In this document: positions 32,343 through 41,842 of the stretch, one piece after another
How positions within the stretch are numbered: the stretch's first letter is position 1
How the letters are laid out: each line of letters begins with the position of its first letter
NCBI GenBank assembly: GCA_965242785.1
Contig: CBDETA010000002.1
Coordinates: forward strand, 248,001 to 312,000
Origin: Maricaulis sp965242785
GTDB taxonomy: Bacteria > Pseudomonadota > Alphaproteobacteria > Caulobacterales > Maricaulaceae
DNA: 64,000 nucleotides
Direction of reading: 5' to 3'
Notes under the pieces: generated by a model
Databases searched by the model: none
What the model was told of the DNA's origin: nothing
The model's input: the letters and a program-made list of their open reading frames with translations, nothing else
Program-made: the position numbers and the translations under genes

Positions 32343-33515
32343 ATGATTTCGAACCAATACCCCACGCTGGATTTCAACCTCGGTGATACTGCGGACATGA
32401 TCCGCGACACCGTTCGTTCCTTTGCTGCCGACGAGATCGCGCCGCGTGCCGCGGAGATCGACCGGAGCGACGTCTTTCCGCCGGATCTCTGGCAGAAGAT
32501 GGGCGAGCTCGGCCTGCTGGGCATCACCGTCGAGGAAGAGCAGGGCGGCGCCGGACTGGGCTATCTGGAACACGTCGTGGCGATGGAAGAGATTTCTCGC
32601 GCCTCGGCCTCCGTCGGCCTGAGCTATGGCGCGCACTCCAATTTGTGCGTCAACCAGCTGCGCCGCTGGGGCAATGAGGCCCAGAAGGCCCGCTATCTGC
32701 CCAAGCTGATTTCCGGTGAGCATGTCGGGGCCCTGGCCATGTCCGAGCCGGGTGCCGGGTCGGATGTCGTCTCGATGCGCCTGAAGGCGGAAAAGCGCGG
32801 CGACCGCTACGTGCTCAACGGCTCGAAGATGTGGATTACCAATGCCCCGGCGGCCGACACGCTGGTGGTGTATGCCAAGACCGAGCCGGATGCGGGGTCG
32901 CGGGGCATCACGGCCTTCCTGATCGAGCGTGATTTCAAGGGTTTCTCCGTCGCCCAGAAGCTGGACAAGCTGGGCATGCGCGGCTCGGAAACCGGCGAGC
33001 TGGTGTTTGAAGACTGCGAAGTGCCCGAAGAGAATGTGATGGGGCCGCTCAATGGCGGTGTCGAGGTTCTGATGTCGGGCCTGGACTATGAGCGTGCCGT
33101 GCTCGCCTCCGGTCCGGTCGGGATCATGCAGGCCTGCATGGACGTGGTGATGCCCTATGTTCGCGAGCGCAAGCAGTTCGGCCGCTCGATAGGCGATTTC
33201 CAACTGGTTCAGGGCAAGCTGGCTGACATGTATGTGCGCATGAATGCCACGCGGGCCTATGTCTATGCCGTGGCCCAAGCCTGTGACCGGGGCCAGACCA
33301 CGCGCAAGGACGCCGCGGGCGCCATCCTCTATGCCGCTGAAAACGCAACGCAGATGGCGCTGGACGCGATCCAGCTGCTGGGCGGGAATGGTTATATCAA
33401 TGAATACCCGACGGGCCGCCTCTTGCGCGATGCCAAGCTGTATGAGATCGGTGCCGGGACCAGCGAGATCCGCCGCTGGCTGATCGGCCGCGAATTGTTC
33501 GGGGAAACCGCCTGA
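32343..33515 (+). CDS. ivd: Isovaleryl-CoA dehydrogenase
   Basis: 390-residue FAD-dependent acyl-CoA dehydrogenase for the third step of leucine breakdown, isovaleryl-CoA to 3-methylcrotonyl-CoA. The catalytic base is Glu250 within GLDYERAVLA, the helix-G position used by isovaleryl-CoA dehydrogenases rather than the usual helix-K Glu. SVGLSYGAHSNLCVNQL and the AMSEPGAGSD flavin motif also match. It is separated by about 12 kb from the other leucine genes (liuB, liuC, liuD). A promoter abuts the ATG. Confidence 0.94.
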   Translation: MISNQYPTLDFNLGDTADMIRDTVRSFAADEIAPRAAEIDRSDVFPPDLWQKMGELGLLGITVEEEQGGAGLGYLEHVVAMEEISRASASVGLSYGAHSNLCVNQLRRWGNEAQKARYLPKLISGEHVGALAMSEPGAGSDVVSMRLKAEKRGDRYVLNGSKMWITNAPAADTLVVYAKTEPDAGSRGITAFLIERDFKGFSVAQKLDKLGMRGSETGELVFEDCEVPEENVMGPLNGGVEVLMSGLDYERAVLASGPVGIMQACMDVVMPYVRERKQFGRSIGDFQLVQGKLADMYVRMNATRAYVYAVAQACDRGQTTRKDAAGAILYAAENATQMALDAIQLLGGNGYINEYPTGRLLRDAKLYEIGAGTSEIRRWLIGRELFGETA

Positions 33516-33569
33516 TCCAGGCGTGACGCCGCCCGATCGCATTGCTAGACTCGCCGGCAAATCCCGGAG

Positions 33570-34106
33570 ATGAGCTGCATGCTGTGTTCAAGAGTCATGA
33601 CTGTGCTGGGTGCAGGCTGTGCCGCGGTCAGTCTGGCGTGTGTGTCGGTTCCGGCATCAGCCCTGGGGCCGGCATCCGCAGATGTCGGCCAAGGCATGCC
33701 GCGCCTGTCCGCAGCCGACACGCTGGCGCTTTGCTTTCACCGGGAATCTGCTGACCGGACGCTCTGCATCGGAGAGTTCACCGACGCCTGCACGCGCCTG
33801 TCGCCGGATGGCGATACGAATGCCGGGATGATTTCCTGCACGGCAGAAGAACACCTGGCTTGGGATTCGATCCTGAACGCTGAATACACCGAACTGATGG
33901 GCGGGCTGGAGGCGGGGCCCTCCGAGGCCCTGCAATCGGCGCAGCGTGCCTGGATCGCCGTACGCGATGCTGATTGCGCCTTCGCTGCGTCCCTGTTCGC
34001 GGGAGGCTCCCACGCCGCATTGGAGCATGTCAGCTGCCTGCGCGACGAGACGGCGATGCGGACCTTGCGATTGCAGCGATGGCAGTCGGTCTATACGCCG
34101 CATTGA
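33570..34106 (+). CDS. Secreted DUF1311 (LprI-like) protein
   Basis: 178-residue exported protein with a signal peptide (about 1-32, ending ASA). It has a Cys-rich N-terminal part (CFHRESADRTLC, CTRLSPDGDTNAGMISC) and the LprI N-terminal/DUF1311 core, AWDSILNAEYTELMGGL followed by LQSAQRAWIAVRDADCAFAAS. Some family members inhibit lysozyme; others are of unknown role. Several ATGs (33570, 33579, 33597) could serve as start. It converges with the patatin gene with a 10-bp gap. Confidence 0.72.
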   Translation: MSCMLCSRVMTVLGAGCAAVSLACVSVPASALGPASADVGQGMPRLSAADTLALCFHRESADRTLCIGEFTDACTRLSPDGDTNAGMISCTAEEHLAWDSILNAEYTELMGGLEAGPSEALQSAQRAWIAVRDADCAFAASLFAGGSHAALEHVSCLRDETAMRTLRLQRWQSVYTPH

Positions 34107-34116
34107 GCCGTCGAGA

Positions 34117-35862
34117 TCAAAGCCCCGAGATCGGCAGGCCCAGTTGCTGGCGCAGTTCCGGGGTGATGCCGGCGAGCATGCCTTGGGCAGCCTCGTAGCC
34201 GGCCTCGACGGTCTGGTCGAACTTGTCCCAGTCGCGGATATCGATGGGTGTGTCGGGCAGGATCAGGAGATCGGCGGCTTCGCGGCCGATATCGCGATGG
34301 TCGGCGACGCCGACCGTGGCGGCGCGCATCAGCAGCGAGGCGATCGGCGGCGGAGATTTCAGCCCGTAGCGGCGTACCCAGCCCAGGAAGTTGGGCGGAT
34401 CCACGAAGTCTTCCGGATTGAGGCCCTGGGCCCGGGTGACGTCGATGCCGACCACCGAGCCGCGATGGAAGGCGCGCATCTCGCGGGCGGGAAAGTTGGT
34501 GAAAACGGCGCCATCGACCAGGATCTGGCCTTGGTGCACGACCGGTGGCAACAGGCCCGGAATGGCGATCGAGGCGCGCAGCGCGTCGCGCAGGCGGCCG
34601 GAGCGGTGCACGTGTGGGCGGCCGGAGGCGAGGTTGGAGGAGAGGCAGAAGAAGGGCCGGCGCATTTCCGCGATCTCGACATCGCCGAAATGCTCTTTCA
34701 GGCGCTGGTCGACCTTCTCGCCGCGGGTCAGCGAGACCACCGGAAGGATCCAGTCATTCAGCGGATTGCTGTCGACGAAAGCCTTGCGGATGCGCTGTTC
34801 CAGTTCGTCATCGCTCCAGTCCAGCGCGATACCGGCGGCGACGATGGCGCCCATCGAGGCCCCGCCGACGAAATCGATGGCAAGCCCGGCCTCGCGCAGG
34901 GCGCGGATGGCACCCAGATGCGCATAGGCGCGGGCGCCGCCGCCGGAGACGACGAGGCCGACGGAGCGGCCCGACAGGGTTCGGGCCAGGCGGGCGGTGT
35001 CGGCCTTGTGGTGTTTCTGCCGCCAGTGGAAGACGCGTGCGGCGTCTGAGGCATCAGCCCATTCCTGCGGCCGCGACGCGGCGGTCACACCGCCGGGATG
35101 AAGCAGAACGACGTCCAGTAGCTTCAAGCGCATGGCCGGCGAGGGATCGTCGGGCAGGAGCGGCGTGGATGGCCGGGCGTCGGCGCGGGCGAACAGCCAG
35201 AGACGGTCGGCTCGGCCCATTGCCCGGCGGGCCCAGCCCGGATCGGAGAAGCGGGCGGTCAGCAGCACGATGTCGTGCTCGCGCTCCAGCTTGTCCAATT
35301 GCTGGCCGGACCAGTCGGCATGGGTTTCATCGGCAATGGCGCACGTGGAGCCCATGGCTTCCAGGGCGGCCTTTAGCTCGGCCGCGCGGTAGTCGAGATC
35401 GATGGTGGGCGAGGTGGAGATGAGCGCGAACACGCGCGGCTCGGACCCGGCCGAGCGGCCATGGCCACGCAGCCGTGTCAGCATCATCTTGGAGAGCTCG
35501 CGCATCAGCCCGGCATGCTTGGACGTCAGGGTCTCGAAACTCGCCTTGGGCAGGCGGACCAGCTCACTGTCGCGCAGGGCGTAGACGGAGGCAGAATGCG
35601 GCGTCTCGTCCAAGAGCGACATCTCGCCGACCGGCTCGCCGGCGCGGATATAGCCCAGCAGATCGGGCCGCCCGAGTGCCCCGGCCCGAAAGGCCGCCAG
35701 CGCCCCGGAGCGCACCAGGTAGAAGGCATCCGCATCATCGCCCTCGCGGAACAGCATCTGTCCGGCCGGCAGGCAGAACCACTCCACCTCATGTTCGACC
35801 GCATCGAGCACGGATTTCTCGACCCGGTTGAGAAAGGGCAGGAAGGAGAGGTTGAGGGCCAT
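34117..35862 (-). CDS. cNMP-binding patatin-like phospholipase (NTE family)
   Basis: 581-residue protein combining an N-terminal cyclic-nucleotide-binding domain (about 10-125, with GEPVGEMSLLDETPHSASVYA) with a middle region (about 140-270) resembling that of neuropathy target esterase-type enzymes. A C-terminal patatin hydrolase (about 300-500) follows. The catalytic dyad is Ser336 in GASMG and Asp450 in VDGA, with oxyanion motif SGGGARAYAHLG. It probably deacylates membrane lysophospholipids under control of a bound nucleotide. The cNMP site keeps the GE motif, but its Arg pair is replaced (HSAS), so nucleotide binding is uncertain. Single gene. Confidence 0.88.
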   Translation of the reverse strand: MALNLSFLPFLNRVEKSVLDAVEHEVEWFCLPAGQMLFREGDDADAFYLVRSGALAAFRAGALGRPDLLGYIRAGEPVGEMSLLDETPHSASVYALRDSELVRLPKASFETLTSKHAGLMRELSKMMLTRLRGHGRSAGSEPRVFALISTSPTIDLDYRAAELKAALEAMGSTCAIADETHADWSGQQLDKLEREHDIVLLTARFSDPGWARRAMGRADRLWLFARADARPSTPLLPDDPSPAMRLKLLDVVLLHPGGVTAASRPQEWADASDAARVFHWRQKHHKADTARLARTLSGRSVGLVVSGGGARAYAHLGAIRALREAGLAIDFVGGASMGAIVAAGIALDWSDDELEQRIRKAFVDSNPLNDWILPVVSLTRGEKVDQRLKEHFGDVEIAEMRRPFFCLSSNLASGRPHVHRSGRLRDALRASIAIPGLLPPVVHQGQILVDGAVFTNFPAREMRAFHRGSVVGIDVTRAQGLNPEDFVDPPNFLGWVRRYGLKSPPPIASLLMRAATVGVADHRDIGREAADLLILPDTPIDIRDWDKFDQTVEAGYEAAQGMLAGITPELRQQLGLPISGL

Positions 35863-35960
35863 GGAGGGTGTCAGCCTGTTGAATCGGAAGGCAGTCTAGG
35901 CGCGTCTCGAGCGGTTATGAAGGGGGATGGGGCAGGGGGGGTGTGCCGGGAGTGTAGAGG

Positions 35961-36052
35961 CGGTGAAGCGCTTTGCGCTTGGTGTTGTTGGTGAGTCACC
36001 CACTCCACCGCTGCTCACGCAGCGGTCGCCCTCGCCCATCAGGGGCGAGGAT
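35961..36052 (-). repeat. MITE-like element, left-half fragment (inverted)
   Basis: Read on the minus strand it begins ATCCTCGCCCCTGATGGGCG and continues with CGGTGGAGTGGGTG and AAGCGCTTCACC, matching the left half of the two full copies. The right terminal repeat is missing. It lies in the 327-bp gap (35863-36189) between the patatin gene and der; nothing else is recognised in that gap. Confidence 0.6.
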
Positions 36053-36189
36053 GGTGGGGGCCTGTCATGCCAGACCACTCCAGGCCTTCGCCATCGCTCA
36101 GCCTTGGGCGCAAATCGGCACTGGCATCGCGCAAACGACGCGTGGAACGTGACCGGCACGGCGCAGGACTAGAGCCCGAGGGACAAGGG

Positions 36190-37680
36190 CTAGCCGCGAC
36201 CGGAGGGCTTCATCCGGGCCGGTTTACTGGACATGGCCTTGCCGGCAGAGGGCTTTTTCGGGCCTGTCTTCCTGGGGACCGGACGCGGCGCTGACTTCTT
36301 GGCCTCGCTGCCCGAACCGCCGCGGTCGCCTTCGGCATAGGGGTTCTTGCCCGACTTGACGATCAGACGGATCGGCACGCCGGGCAGGTCGAAGGCTTCG
36401 CGCAGGCCGTTGACCAGATAGCGCTTGTAGCTTTCCGGCAGTTCCGAGGCGCGCGAGCACATCATGACGAAGGTCGGCGGGCGGCCCTTGGTCTGGGTGA
36501 TGTAGCGCGGCTTGACGCGGCGGCCATTGACCGAGGGCGGCGGGTGGCGCTCGATCATCTCGTGCAGCCAGTCATTGAGATCGCGCGTCTTCACCTTGGC
36601 ATCCCAGTCGGCATGCAGCTTGGCGAGGGTCGGCATGATCTTGTCCAGCCCCTTGTTCTTCACCGCCGAGATCGGAAGGATCGGCGCGCCGCTCATCTGC
36701 GGCAGAAGACGCTGGAACTCGATCTGGATCTCCTTGATGAAGGCCTCGCGATTGTCCACCAGGTCCATCTTGGAGACGGCAATGGCGACGGCCCGGCCTT
36801 CCTTGTAGGCCATGTCGGCCAGGTGCAGGTCCTGCTTCTCCAGCGGATGCCCGGCATCCATCATCAACAACACCACCTCGGCGAATTTCACCGCGCGCAG
36901 CGTGTCGGCGGCGCTCATCCGTTCCAGGCGATCATTCACCTTGCCGCGCCGGCGCAGGCCGGCGGTGTCGTGCAGGCGCACGCGGTGGCCGTCCCACATC
37001 CAATCCACGGCGATCGCATCACGGGTGATGCCGGCCTCGGGACCGGTGATCAGGCGCTCCTCGCCGATCAGCGCATTGATCAGCGTCGACTTGCCGGCAT
37101 TGGGACGTCCGATCACGGCGATGCGCAGCGGCGGCTCGTCATCGGCCTTGGACCGCTTGCGCGCCAGCTTGGCCAGGTCGCCCAGCCCGGCTTCCACCGC
37201 GTCATAAAGCTCGCCGATACCGCCGCCATGGGCGGCCGAGACCGGCACCGGATCACCCAGGCCCAGCGCATAGGCGTCCATCAGGCCGCCCTCGCCGAAC
37301 CGGCCCTCGCACTTGTTGGCCACCAGCACGACCGGTTTTCCGGAGCGGCGGATGACTTCGGCGAAGGCGCGGTCGATCGGCGTCACGCCGGCACGGGCAT
37401 CGATCAGGAACAGGCACAGATCGGCATGACCCAGCGCCATCTCCGTCTGGGTGCGCATCTCCGCATCCAGACCGTCCGTCTCGGCATCGTCATAGCCGGC
37501 GGTATCGATCAGCAGGAGATTCATGTCGCCCAGACGCCCGCGCGCTTCGCGGCGATCGCGGGTCACCCCCGGCCGGTCATCGACAATGGCCAGCGGCTTT
37601 CCGGCCAAGCGGTTGAAAAGCGTGGATTTACCCACATTCGGCCGTCCCACGACAGCGATGCGGGGCAGATGTGAAGTCAT
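36190..37680 (-). CDS. der: Ribosome biogenesis GTPase Der (EngA)
   Basis: 496-residue essential double GTPase that assists 50S ribosome maturation. G domain 1 opens with VGRPNVGKST (about 11-20) and G domain 2 with GRPNAGKST (about 191-199). Each has DxxG and NKxD-type motifs (NKCE; SKMD). A KH-like domain covers about 360-445. The C-terminal tail of about 50 residues is Lys/Pro/Gly-rich and probably contacts rRNA. Domain 1 has NKCE where NKxD is expected, a Glu for Asp substitution at the guanine-specificity position seen in some alphaproteobacterial Der proteins. Transcribed toward the patatin gene. Confidence 0.97.
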   Translation of the reverse strand: MTSHLPRIAVVGRPNVGKSTLFNRLAGKPLAIVDDRPGVTRDRREARGRLGDMNLLLIDTAGYDDAETDGLDAEMRTQTEMALGHADLCLFLIDARAGVTPIDRAFAEVIRRSGKPVVLVANKCEGRFGEGGLMDAYALGLGDPVPVSAAHGGGIGELYDAVEAGLGDLAKLARKRSKADDEPPLRIAVIGRPNAGKSTLINALIGEERLITGPEAGITRDAIAVDWMWDGHRVRLHDTAGLRRRGKVNDRLERMSAADTLRAVKFAEVVLLMMDAGHPLEKQDLHLADMAYKEGRAVAIAVSKMDLVDNREAFIKEIQIEFQRLLPQMSGAPILPISAVKNKGLDKIMPTLAKLHADWDAKVKTRDLNDWLHEMIERHPPPSVNGRRVKPRYITQTKGRPPTFVMMCSRASELPESYKRYLVNGLREAFDLPGVPIRLIVKSGKNPYAEGDRGGSGSEAKKSAPRPVPRKTGPKKPSAGKAMSSKPARMKPSGRG

Positions 37681-37768
37681 GTGTCTGCGCCTTGGAGTCC
37701 AGCCCGCGTGATTAGCAAATCACACGCCGGTCTCAAACCTTGTGTTTGCCAGGCGCGACGGGCGCGGC

Positions 37769-39133
37769 CTAGCGGAGCGCGATCAGCCGCGCCTCATCGG
37801 TGAGCACATACACGGTTTCATTGGCAATGACAGGCCCCACGAACACATCATCGCGCAAATCCATGTCCCGGATGACCGTGCCGTCGAAGGCGTTCAGTAC
37901 CCGCGCCTGGCCATCGCTGGAGGCCACGAAGACGCGCCCGCCGGCCAGGACCGGACCGGTCCAGGCGATGCGATTGCGGCGCTTGTTGGGATTCTCGAAC
38001 AGGTCGAGCTGGGTGATCCAGAGCACCCGACCGTCATGCCGGTTGAGGCAGACGATCTCGGCCTCGCGCGTAGTGATGAAGAGATAGTCCCCGGCGACCC
38101 AGGGCGCATGCGCGCCGCCGGCCGGCTGGGTCCACAGGCGCTCGCCCGTACGCAGGGAGATCGCGGCCAGCAGGCCGGAATGGCTCATCGCATAGACGGT
38201 ATTGTCCATGATCACCGGGCTGCCCGCGACATCATTGATGTCGGACAGCGCCGTCAGACCGCTGGCACCGGTCAGGCTGTCGGACCAGATCGGATTGCCG
38301 TTCTGCACGCGCAGCGCAATCAGCTCGCCGGAGGCAAAGGGCGCCACCACCAGATCGCCCAGCACGGCCGGACTCGGGGCGGTCAGAAGGCGCGCTGACT
38401 CGACAATGCCCTGATAGGTCCACATCACATTGCCGGTCTCGGCCTCGATGGCGAGCAGCTCATTATCATCCGAGGTCACGAAGATGCGGCCGTCGGCCAC
38501 CGTCGGCGCACCATGGAAGGGCACCAGGGTTTCCGACCGCCAGATCTCACGGCCGCTTTCGGCGTCCAGGGCAACAAAATAATTGAAGCCGGAATGGGCA
38601 TAGACGCGGCCATTGTCATAGGCGACCGCGCCGCCGAACGACATGCGATCGCGGCGGTTGGGGCCTTCCAGGCGGCGCGACCACAGGCGCGAACCATTGT
38701 CGGCACTGTGAGCGAAGACCGTGCCATTGGCGTCAATCGAATAGATCCGGTCATCGGCGATCACCGGGCGGGCGATCAGGCGGCGATTATTGTTCGAGCC
38801 TTCACCAAAGCTCTGCCGCCAGGCGACGTTCAACGGTCCGGACGCCTGCGTGTGCTGCATGGCGTGCGTGGGATAGCCGCCCGGCTGCGACCAGATCACA
38901 TTGACATAGGCCGTCGGCAGATCGACCGGATCCGCTGCGCCATCCAGCTGCAAGCCCTGCTCGAAGCTCATGATCGAGATGCGGCCATCATCGGGCGACG
39001 TACCGTTCAGCGCATCGTCATCACCGCCGAAGCCCGGGATCACATTGAGCGGATTGGGAACAGAGGAGCAGGCCGCCAGGGGCGCGATCAGCGCGACCAG
39101 AAAAAGGGATCGAAAACGCGTTACATCAATCAT
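37769..39133 (-). CDS. bamB: Outer membrane assembly lipoprotein BamB-like
   Basis: 454-residue lipoprotein (signal MIDVTRFRSLFLVALIAPLAAC, lipid Cys22) folding as an eight-blade PQQ-type beta-propeller. Repeats are visible as GRVYAHSGFNYFVALDAESGREIW, GRIFVTSDDNELLAIEAETGNVMW, GDLVVAPFASGELIALRVQNG and GRVFVASSDGQARVLNAFDG. It is the scaffold component of the BAM complex that inserts outer membrane proteins. The ATG lies 8 bp inside the end of the upstream TPR gene, so the two are translationally coupled. It is followed by der on the same strand 88 bp later. An ATG two codons upstream is also possible. Confidence 0.93.
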   Translation of the reverse strand: MIDVTRFRSLFLVALIAPLAACSSVPNPLNVIPGFGGDDDALNGTSPDDGRISIMSFEQGLQLDGAADPVDLPTAYVNVIWSQPGGYPTHAMQHTQASGPLNVAWRQSFGEGSNNNRRLIARPVIADDRIYSIDANGTVFAHSADNGSRLWSRRLEGPNRRDRMSFGGAVAYDNGRVYAHSGFNYFVALDAESGREIWRSETLVPFHGAPTVADGRIFVTSDDNELLAIEAETGNVMWTYQGIVESARLLTAPSPAVLGDLVVAPFASGELIALRVQNGNPIWSDSLTGASGLTALSDINDVAGSPVIMDNTVYAMSHSGLLAAISLRTGERLWTQPAGGAHAPWVAGDYLFITTREAEIVCLNRHDGRVLWITQLDLFENPNKRRNRIAWTGPVLAGGRVFVASSDGQARVLNAFDGTVIRDMDLRDDVFVGPVIANETVYVLTDEARLIALR

Positions 39134-39926
39134 TGCCATCTTCCCCGGCAGGCTGGTCGTCGCTGTTGTCATCAGGGCTGTTGTCTTCAGGCGCCGCTTC
39201 GCCGGCCGCTGGCGCCGGCTCGGCCGGCACATCGTCCACGGGGGCTTCTTCGATCACGGCGCTTTCCGGCGCTGCAAGGGCGCGTTCGCGTTCGATGATC
39301 GCCAGCGCCTCCTGGGCCCGGCGGCGCACGCCTTCCGGTGCGTCGAAAGCGAAGCTGATGAACTGGTAGGCGTCCTCGGCACGGTCCAGCTGGCCGTCGC
39401 GCAGAGCGGCCGCACCGATGGTCTCACGTGCCAGGAAGCGGTAGGGCGCCGTATCGCTGGCCAAGGACTGCAGGCGAATTTCCACATCCGCAAAGGACAG
39501 GCTGTCCCACAGCGCCCAGACGGCGCGAATCTCGGCGAGGTCGCGGATCACCGGTTCAGAGGTGGCGCGGGTGACCTGTTCGAAATAATTCGCCGCGGCG
39601 GCATTATCGCCCTCTTCCAGGGCAATCGCGGCGCGCTGCATCAGGGCCAGGGCCGGATAACCGGCAACGCCCTCTTCGGCCAGGGTTTCAAACCCGGCAG
39701 CGGCAACCGCCAGCTGGTCCTGCTCGGCCGCACGAATGGCGGAAATGAAGGCCTCGGACGAGGCTTCACGCTGCGACTGGGTCCAGGCCTGGAAGCCCTG
39801 ATATCCGGCGGTGCCGCCGATAATGACCAGGGCGCCCCCGATAACCCAGGGTCCGTAGGACTTCAGCCATCCCTGGAATCTGTCGCTGCGAAGTCCTTCT
39901 TCGACTTCTTCGAAAATATCGACCAC
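39126..39926 (-). CDS. TPR membrane protein of the YfgM type
   Basis: 266-residue single-pass protein with a cytosolic N-terminus (VDIFEEVEEGLRSDRF), a TM helix at about 27-47, tetratricopeptide-like helices (about 50-215) and a disordered acidic Ala/Pro/Glu/Asp tail. This TPR_21/YfgM-like family is encoded next to bamB and der in many proteobacteria and may pass clients between the Sec translocon and periplasmic chaperones. It has a GTG start at 39926. It overlaps bamB by 8 bp. Confidence 0.85.
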   Translation of the reverse strand: MVDIFEEVEEGLRSDRFQGWLKSYGPWVIGGALVIIGGTAGYQGFQAWTQSQREASSEAFISAIRAAEQDQLAVAAAGFETLAEEGVAGYPALALMQRAAIALEEGDNAAAANYFEQVTRATSEPVIRDLAEIRAVWALWDSLSFADVEIRLQSLASDTAPYRFLARETIGAAALRDGQLDRAEDAYQFISFAFDAPEGVRRRAQEALAIIERERALAAPESAVIEEAPVDDVPAEPAPAAGEAAPEDNSPDDNSDDQPAGEDGND

Positions 39927-40012
39927 GTCGAGGCGGCTCCGTGAATCTGACGCTATTGCCCAATGAGTGTGCGCGGGACCCTAGCGCCAGAGCGACGCAG
40001 CGGCAACAGAGC

Positions 40013-40840
40013 TCAACCGTCCACACGCCGCAGCGTGTACACCTCGCTGCCGGAGGGGAAGCTGCGGGCCTTCACCTCCTGTGCATAACGCGCCACGGCC
40101 TCGGCCGTGCGCTCGGCCATGTTGTCGTAACGCTTGACGAATTTCGGCGTCCACTCGAACACGCCCAGCATGTCCTGGGTGACCAGGATTTGCCCGTCGC
40201 AGGCCGCCGAGGCACCGATTCCGATGGTCGGAACATTGACCTGGGCGGTGATCTCGCGCGCCAGGTCCTCGGCCACGCCCTCGATGACGATGGCAAAGGC
40301 GCCGGCATCGGCGGTGGCCCGGGCTTCCTGGAGCACGCGCTGGCGCTCGATATCATTGCGGCCCTTGGCCTTGAACCCGCCATCGGCAAGCGCCGCCTGC
40401 GGGCGCAGGCCGATATGGCCGATCACCGGGATCGAGCGCTGGGCCATGAAATCGATCGTGTCGGCGGCATAGGTGCCGCTCTCGATCTTGATCGCCTGGC
40501 AGCCGGTCTCCGACATGATGCGCGCGGCATTCTCGAACGCCTGCTGCGGTGATTTCTCATAGCTGCCGAAGGGCATGTCGACGGCCACCATCGCCCGCTT
40601 GGCGCCGCGCATCACCGCCTGGCCGTGCAGGATCATCATGTCCAGCGTCACGCCGATGGTCGATTCCAGCCCGTGCACCACCATGCCGACACTGTCGCCG
40701 ACCAGCAGCAGGTCACAGTGCGGATCGAGGATCCGCGCCATGGGCGCGTCATAGGCGGTGAGACAGACCAGCGGCTCGCCGCCCTTGCGGGCGCGGATGT
40801 CGGGGGCGGTGATGCGGCGGGTCTGGGTCTGGGCAGACAT
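40013..40840 (-). CDS. panB: 3-methyl-2-oxobutanoate hydroxymethyltransferase
   Basis: 275-residue TIM-barrel enzyme making ketopantoate from 2-oxoisovalerate and methylene-tetrahydrofolate, the first step of pantothenate (CoA) synthesis. Motifs are VCLTAYDAPMARILD, LLVGDSVGMVVHG (Mg ligand Asp), VAVDMPFGSYE, IKIESG and GHIGLRPQ, with catalytic Glu in VIEGV. The ATG is set at MSAQTQTRRITAPD. panC is encoded about 15 kb away (55600). Single gene between the TPR/bamB pair and the sigma factor operon, all on the minus strand. Confidence 0.96.
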   Translation of the reverse strand: MSAQTQTRRITAPDIRARKGGEPLVCLTAYDAPMARILDPHCDLLLVGDSVGMVVHGLESTIGVTLDMMILHGQAVMRGAKRAMVAVDMPFGSYEKSPQQAFENAARIMSETGCQAIKIESGTYAADTIDFMAQRSIPVIGHIGLRPQAALADGGFKAKGRNDIERQRVLQEARATADAGAFAIVIEGVAEDLAREITAQVNVPTIGIGASAACDGQILVTQDMLGVFEWTPKFVKRYDNMAERTAEAVARYAQEVKARSFPSGSEVYTLRRVDG

Positions 40841-40928
40841 GAAAAAGGCTCCGGTTGGGTGACCGGAGCCTAGCTCAGCATGCTGCGGCGCAAAAGCCCA
40901 TTGGTGCGCCGCGTTAAACGGGTCTGGC

Positions 40929-41273
40929 TCAGGCCAGCCGGCGCGGCAGCACGGCAGCCACGACGCCGACCGCAATCGCCATCGCCCCGGCCGCCATCAC
41001 TTCCGGCGACATCAGGAAGGCGACATTGGCCAGAAGGCCGTCAGTTGCTGGCGCTGCGACCTGGTTGAACAGGCCTTCCAGCTGGGTGCCGGCAATTGCC
41101 GACCCGGTCGAGCCGGCCCCGCCCAGGATCAGCACCCGCTTGCGGTCCGGACTGGACAGCCGGTTGACCACCTTCTGCATGAAGGCGTCAGCCTCGCTTT
41201 CGCGCTGCATCGGCGCGGCGGCGTCGGCAAAGGCCGCCTTGAGCCTCTGGTCGAATGCATCATCCATCGTCAT
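40929..41273 (-). CDS. Small membrane anti-sigma-like protein
   Basis: 114 residues. The first 50 form an amphipathic cytosolic part (MTMDDAFDQRLKAAFADAAAPMQRESEADAFMQKVVNRLSS). Hydrophobic segments follow at about 68-90 and 93-108. It overlaps the end of the ECF sigma gene by 4 bp (ATGA), a typical sigma/anti-sigma pairing. There is no zinc-binding ZAS motif, so the anti-sigma role rests on position and topology only. Confidence 0.55.
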   Translation of the reverse strand: MTMDDAFDQRLKAAFADAAAPMQRESEADAFMQKVVNRLSSPDRKRVLILGGAGSTGSAIAGTQLEGLFNQVAAPATDGLLANVAFLMSPEVMAAGAMAIAVGVVAAVLPRRLA

Positions 41274-41812
41274 GACGCCATTACCTCCGCCTCGTGGAAG
41301 TAGGCCTGCAATTTGGCCCGCCCCCGGTTCACATGCGATTTCACCGTTCCCAGCGGCATGCCCGTGGCATCCGCTGCTTCGGAGTGCGACAGGCCACAGG
41401 AATAGCACATCACCACCAGTGTGCGCTCTTCTTCCTTGAGCGTGGCCAAGGCCCGGTCGAGATCGACCACATTACCCATATCGCGCGGGGCCTCGCGATC
41501 TTCAACCCCGCTCTGGAAGCGCTCCATCACCCGTTCCGTCGATTTGCGCTTGCGCGCAGACTTCAGGAACTCGGTATAGGCGATCGAGCACAGCCAGGAT
41601 TTGAAAGAGCCCGTGCCCTTGAAACTGTTGATCTTTTCATAGGCCCGGATGAAGGCATCCTGGGCCAGATCATCCGCCAAGGCGTGGTTGCGGCACATGC
41701 GCTGAAGCATCGCCCGCACCAGGCCCTGATGGCGCCGGACCAGTTCCCCGAAGGCCGCCGCGTTTTTGGTCGCGACGACCAGGGCAACAAGCTCTTCATC
41801 CGGCGCCTTCAT
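41270..41812 (-). CDS. ECF-type RNA polymerase sigma factor
   Basis: 180-residue extracytoplasmic-function sigma factor. Region 2 is about 12-85, with DDLAQDAFIRAYEKINSFKGTGSFKSWLCSIAYTEFL. Region 4 is about 120-172, with LKEEERTLVVMCYSCGLSHSEAADATGMPLGTVKSHVNRGRAKLQ. ATG 41812 behind GGGGGAGA is preferred over a GTG two codons upstream. It is co-directional with the DUF6249-like membrane gene 30 bp upstream and overlaps the anti-sigma-like gene downstream. The inducing signal is unknown. Confidence 0.93.
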   Translation of the reverse strand: MKAPDEELVALVVATKNAAAFGELVRRHQGLVRAMLQRMCRNHALADDLAQDAFIRAYEKINSFKGTGSFKSWLCSIAYTEFLKSARKRKSTERVMERFQSGVEDREAPRDMGNVVDLDRALATLKEEERTLVVMCYSCGLSHSEAADATGMPLGTVKSHVNRGRAKLQAYFHEAEVMAS

Positions 41813-41842
41813 TGGCACGTCTCCCCCGACCGGATAACCGGC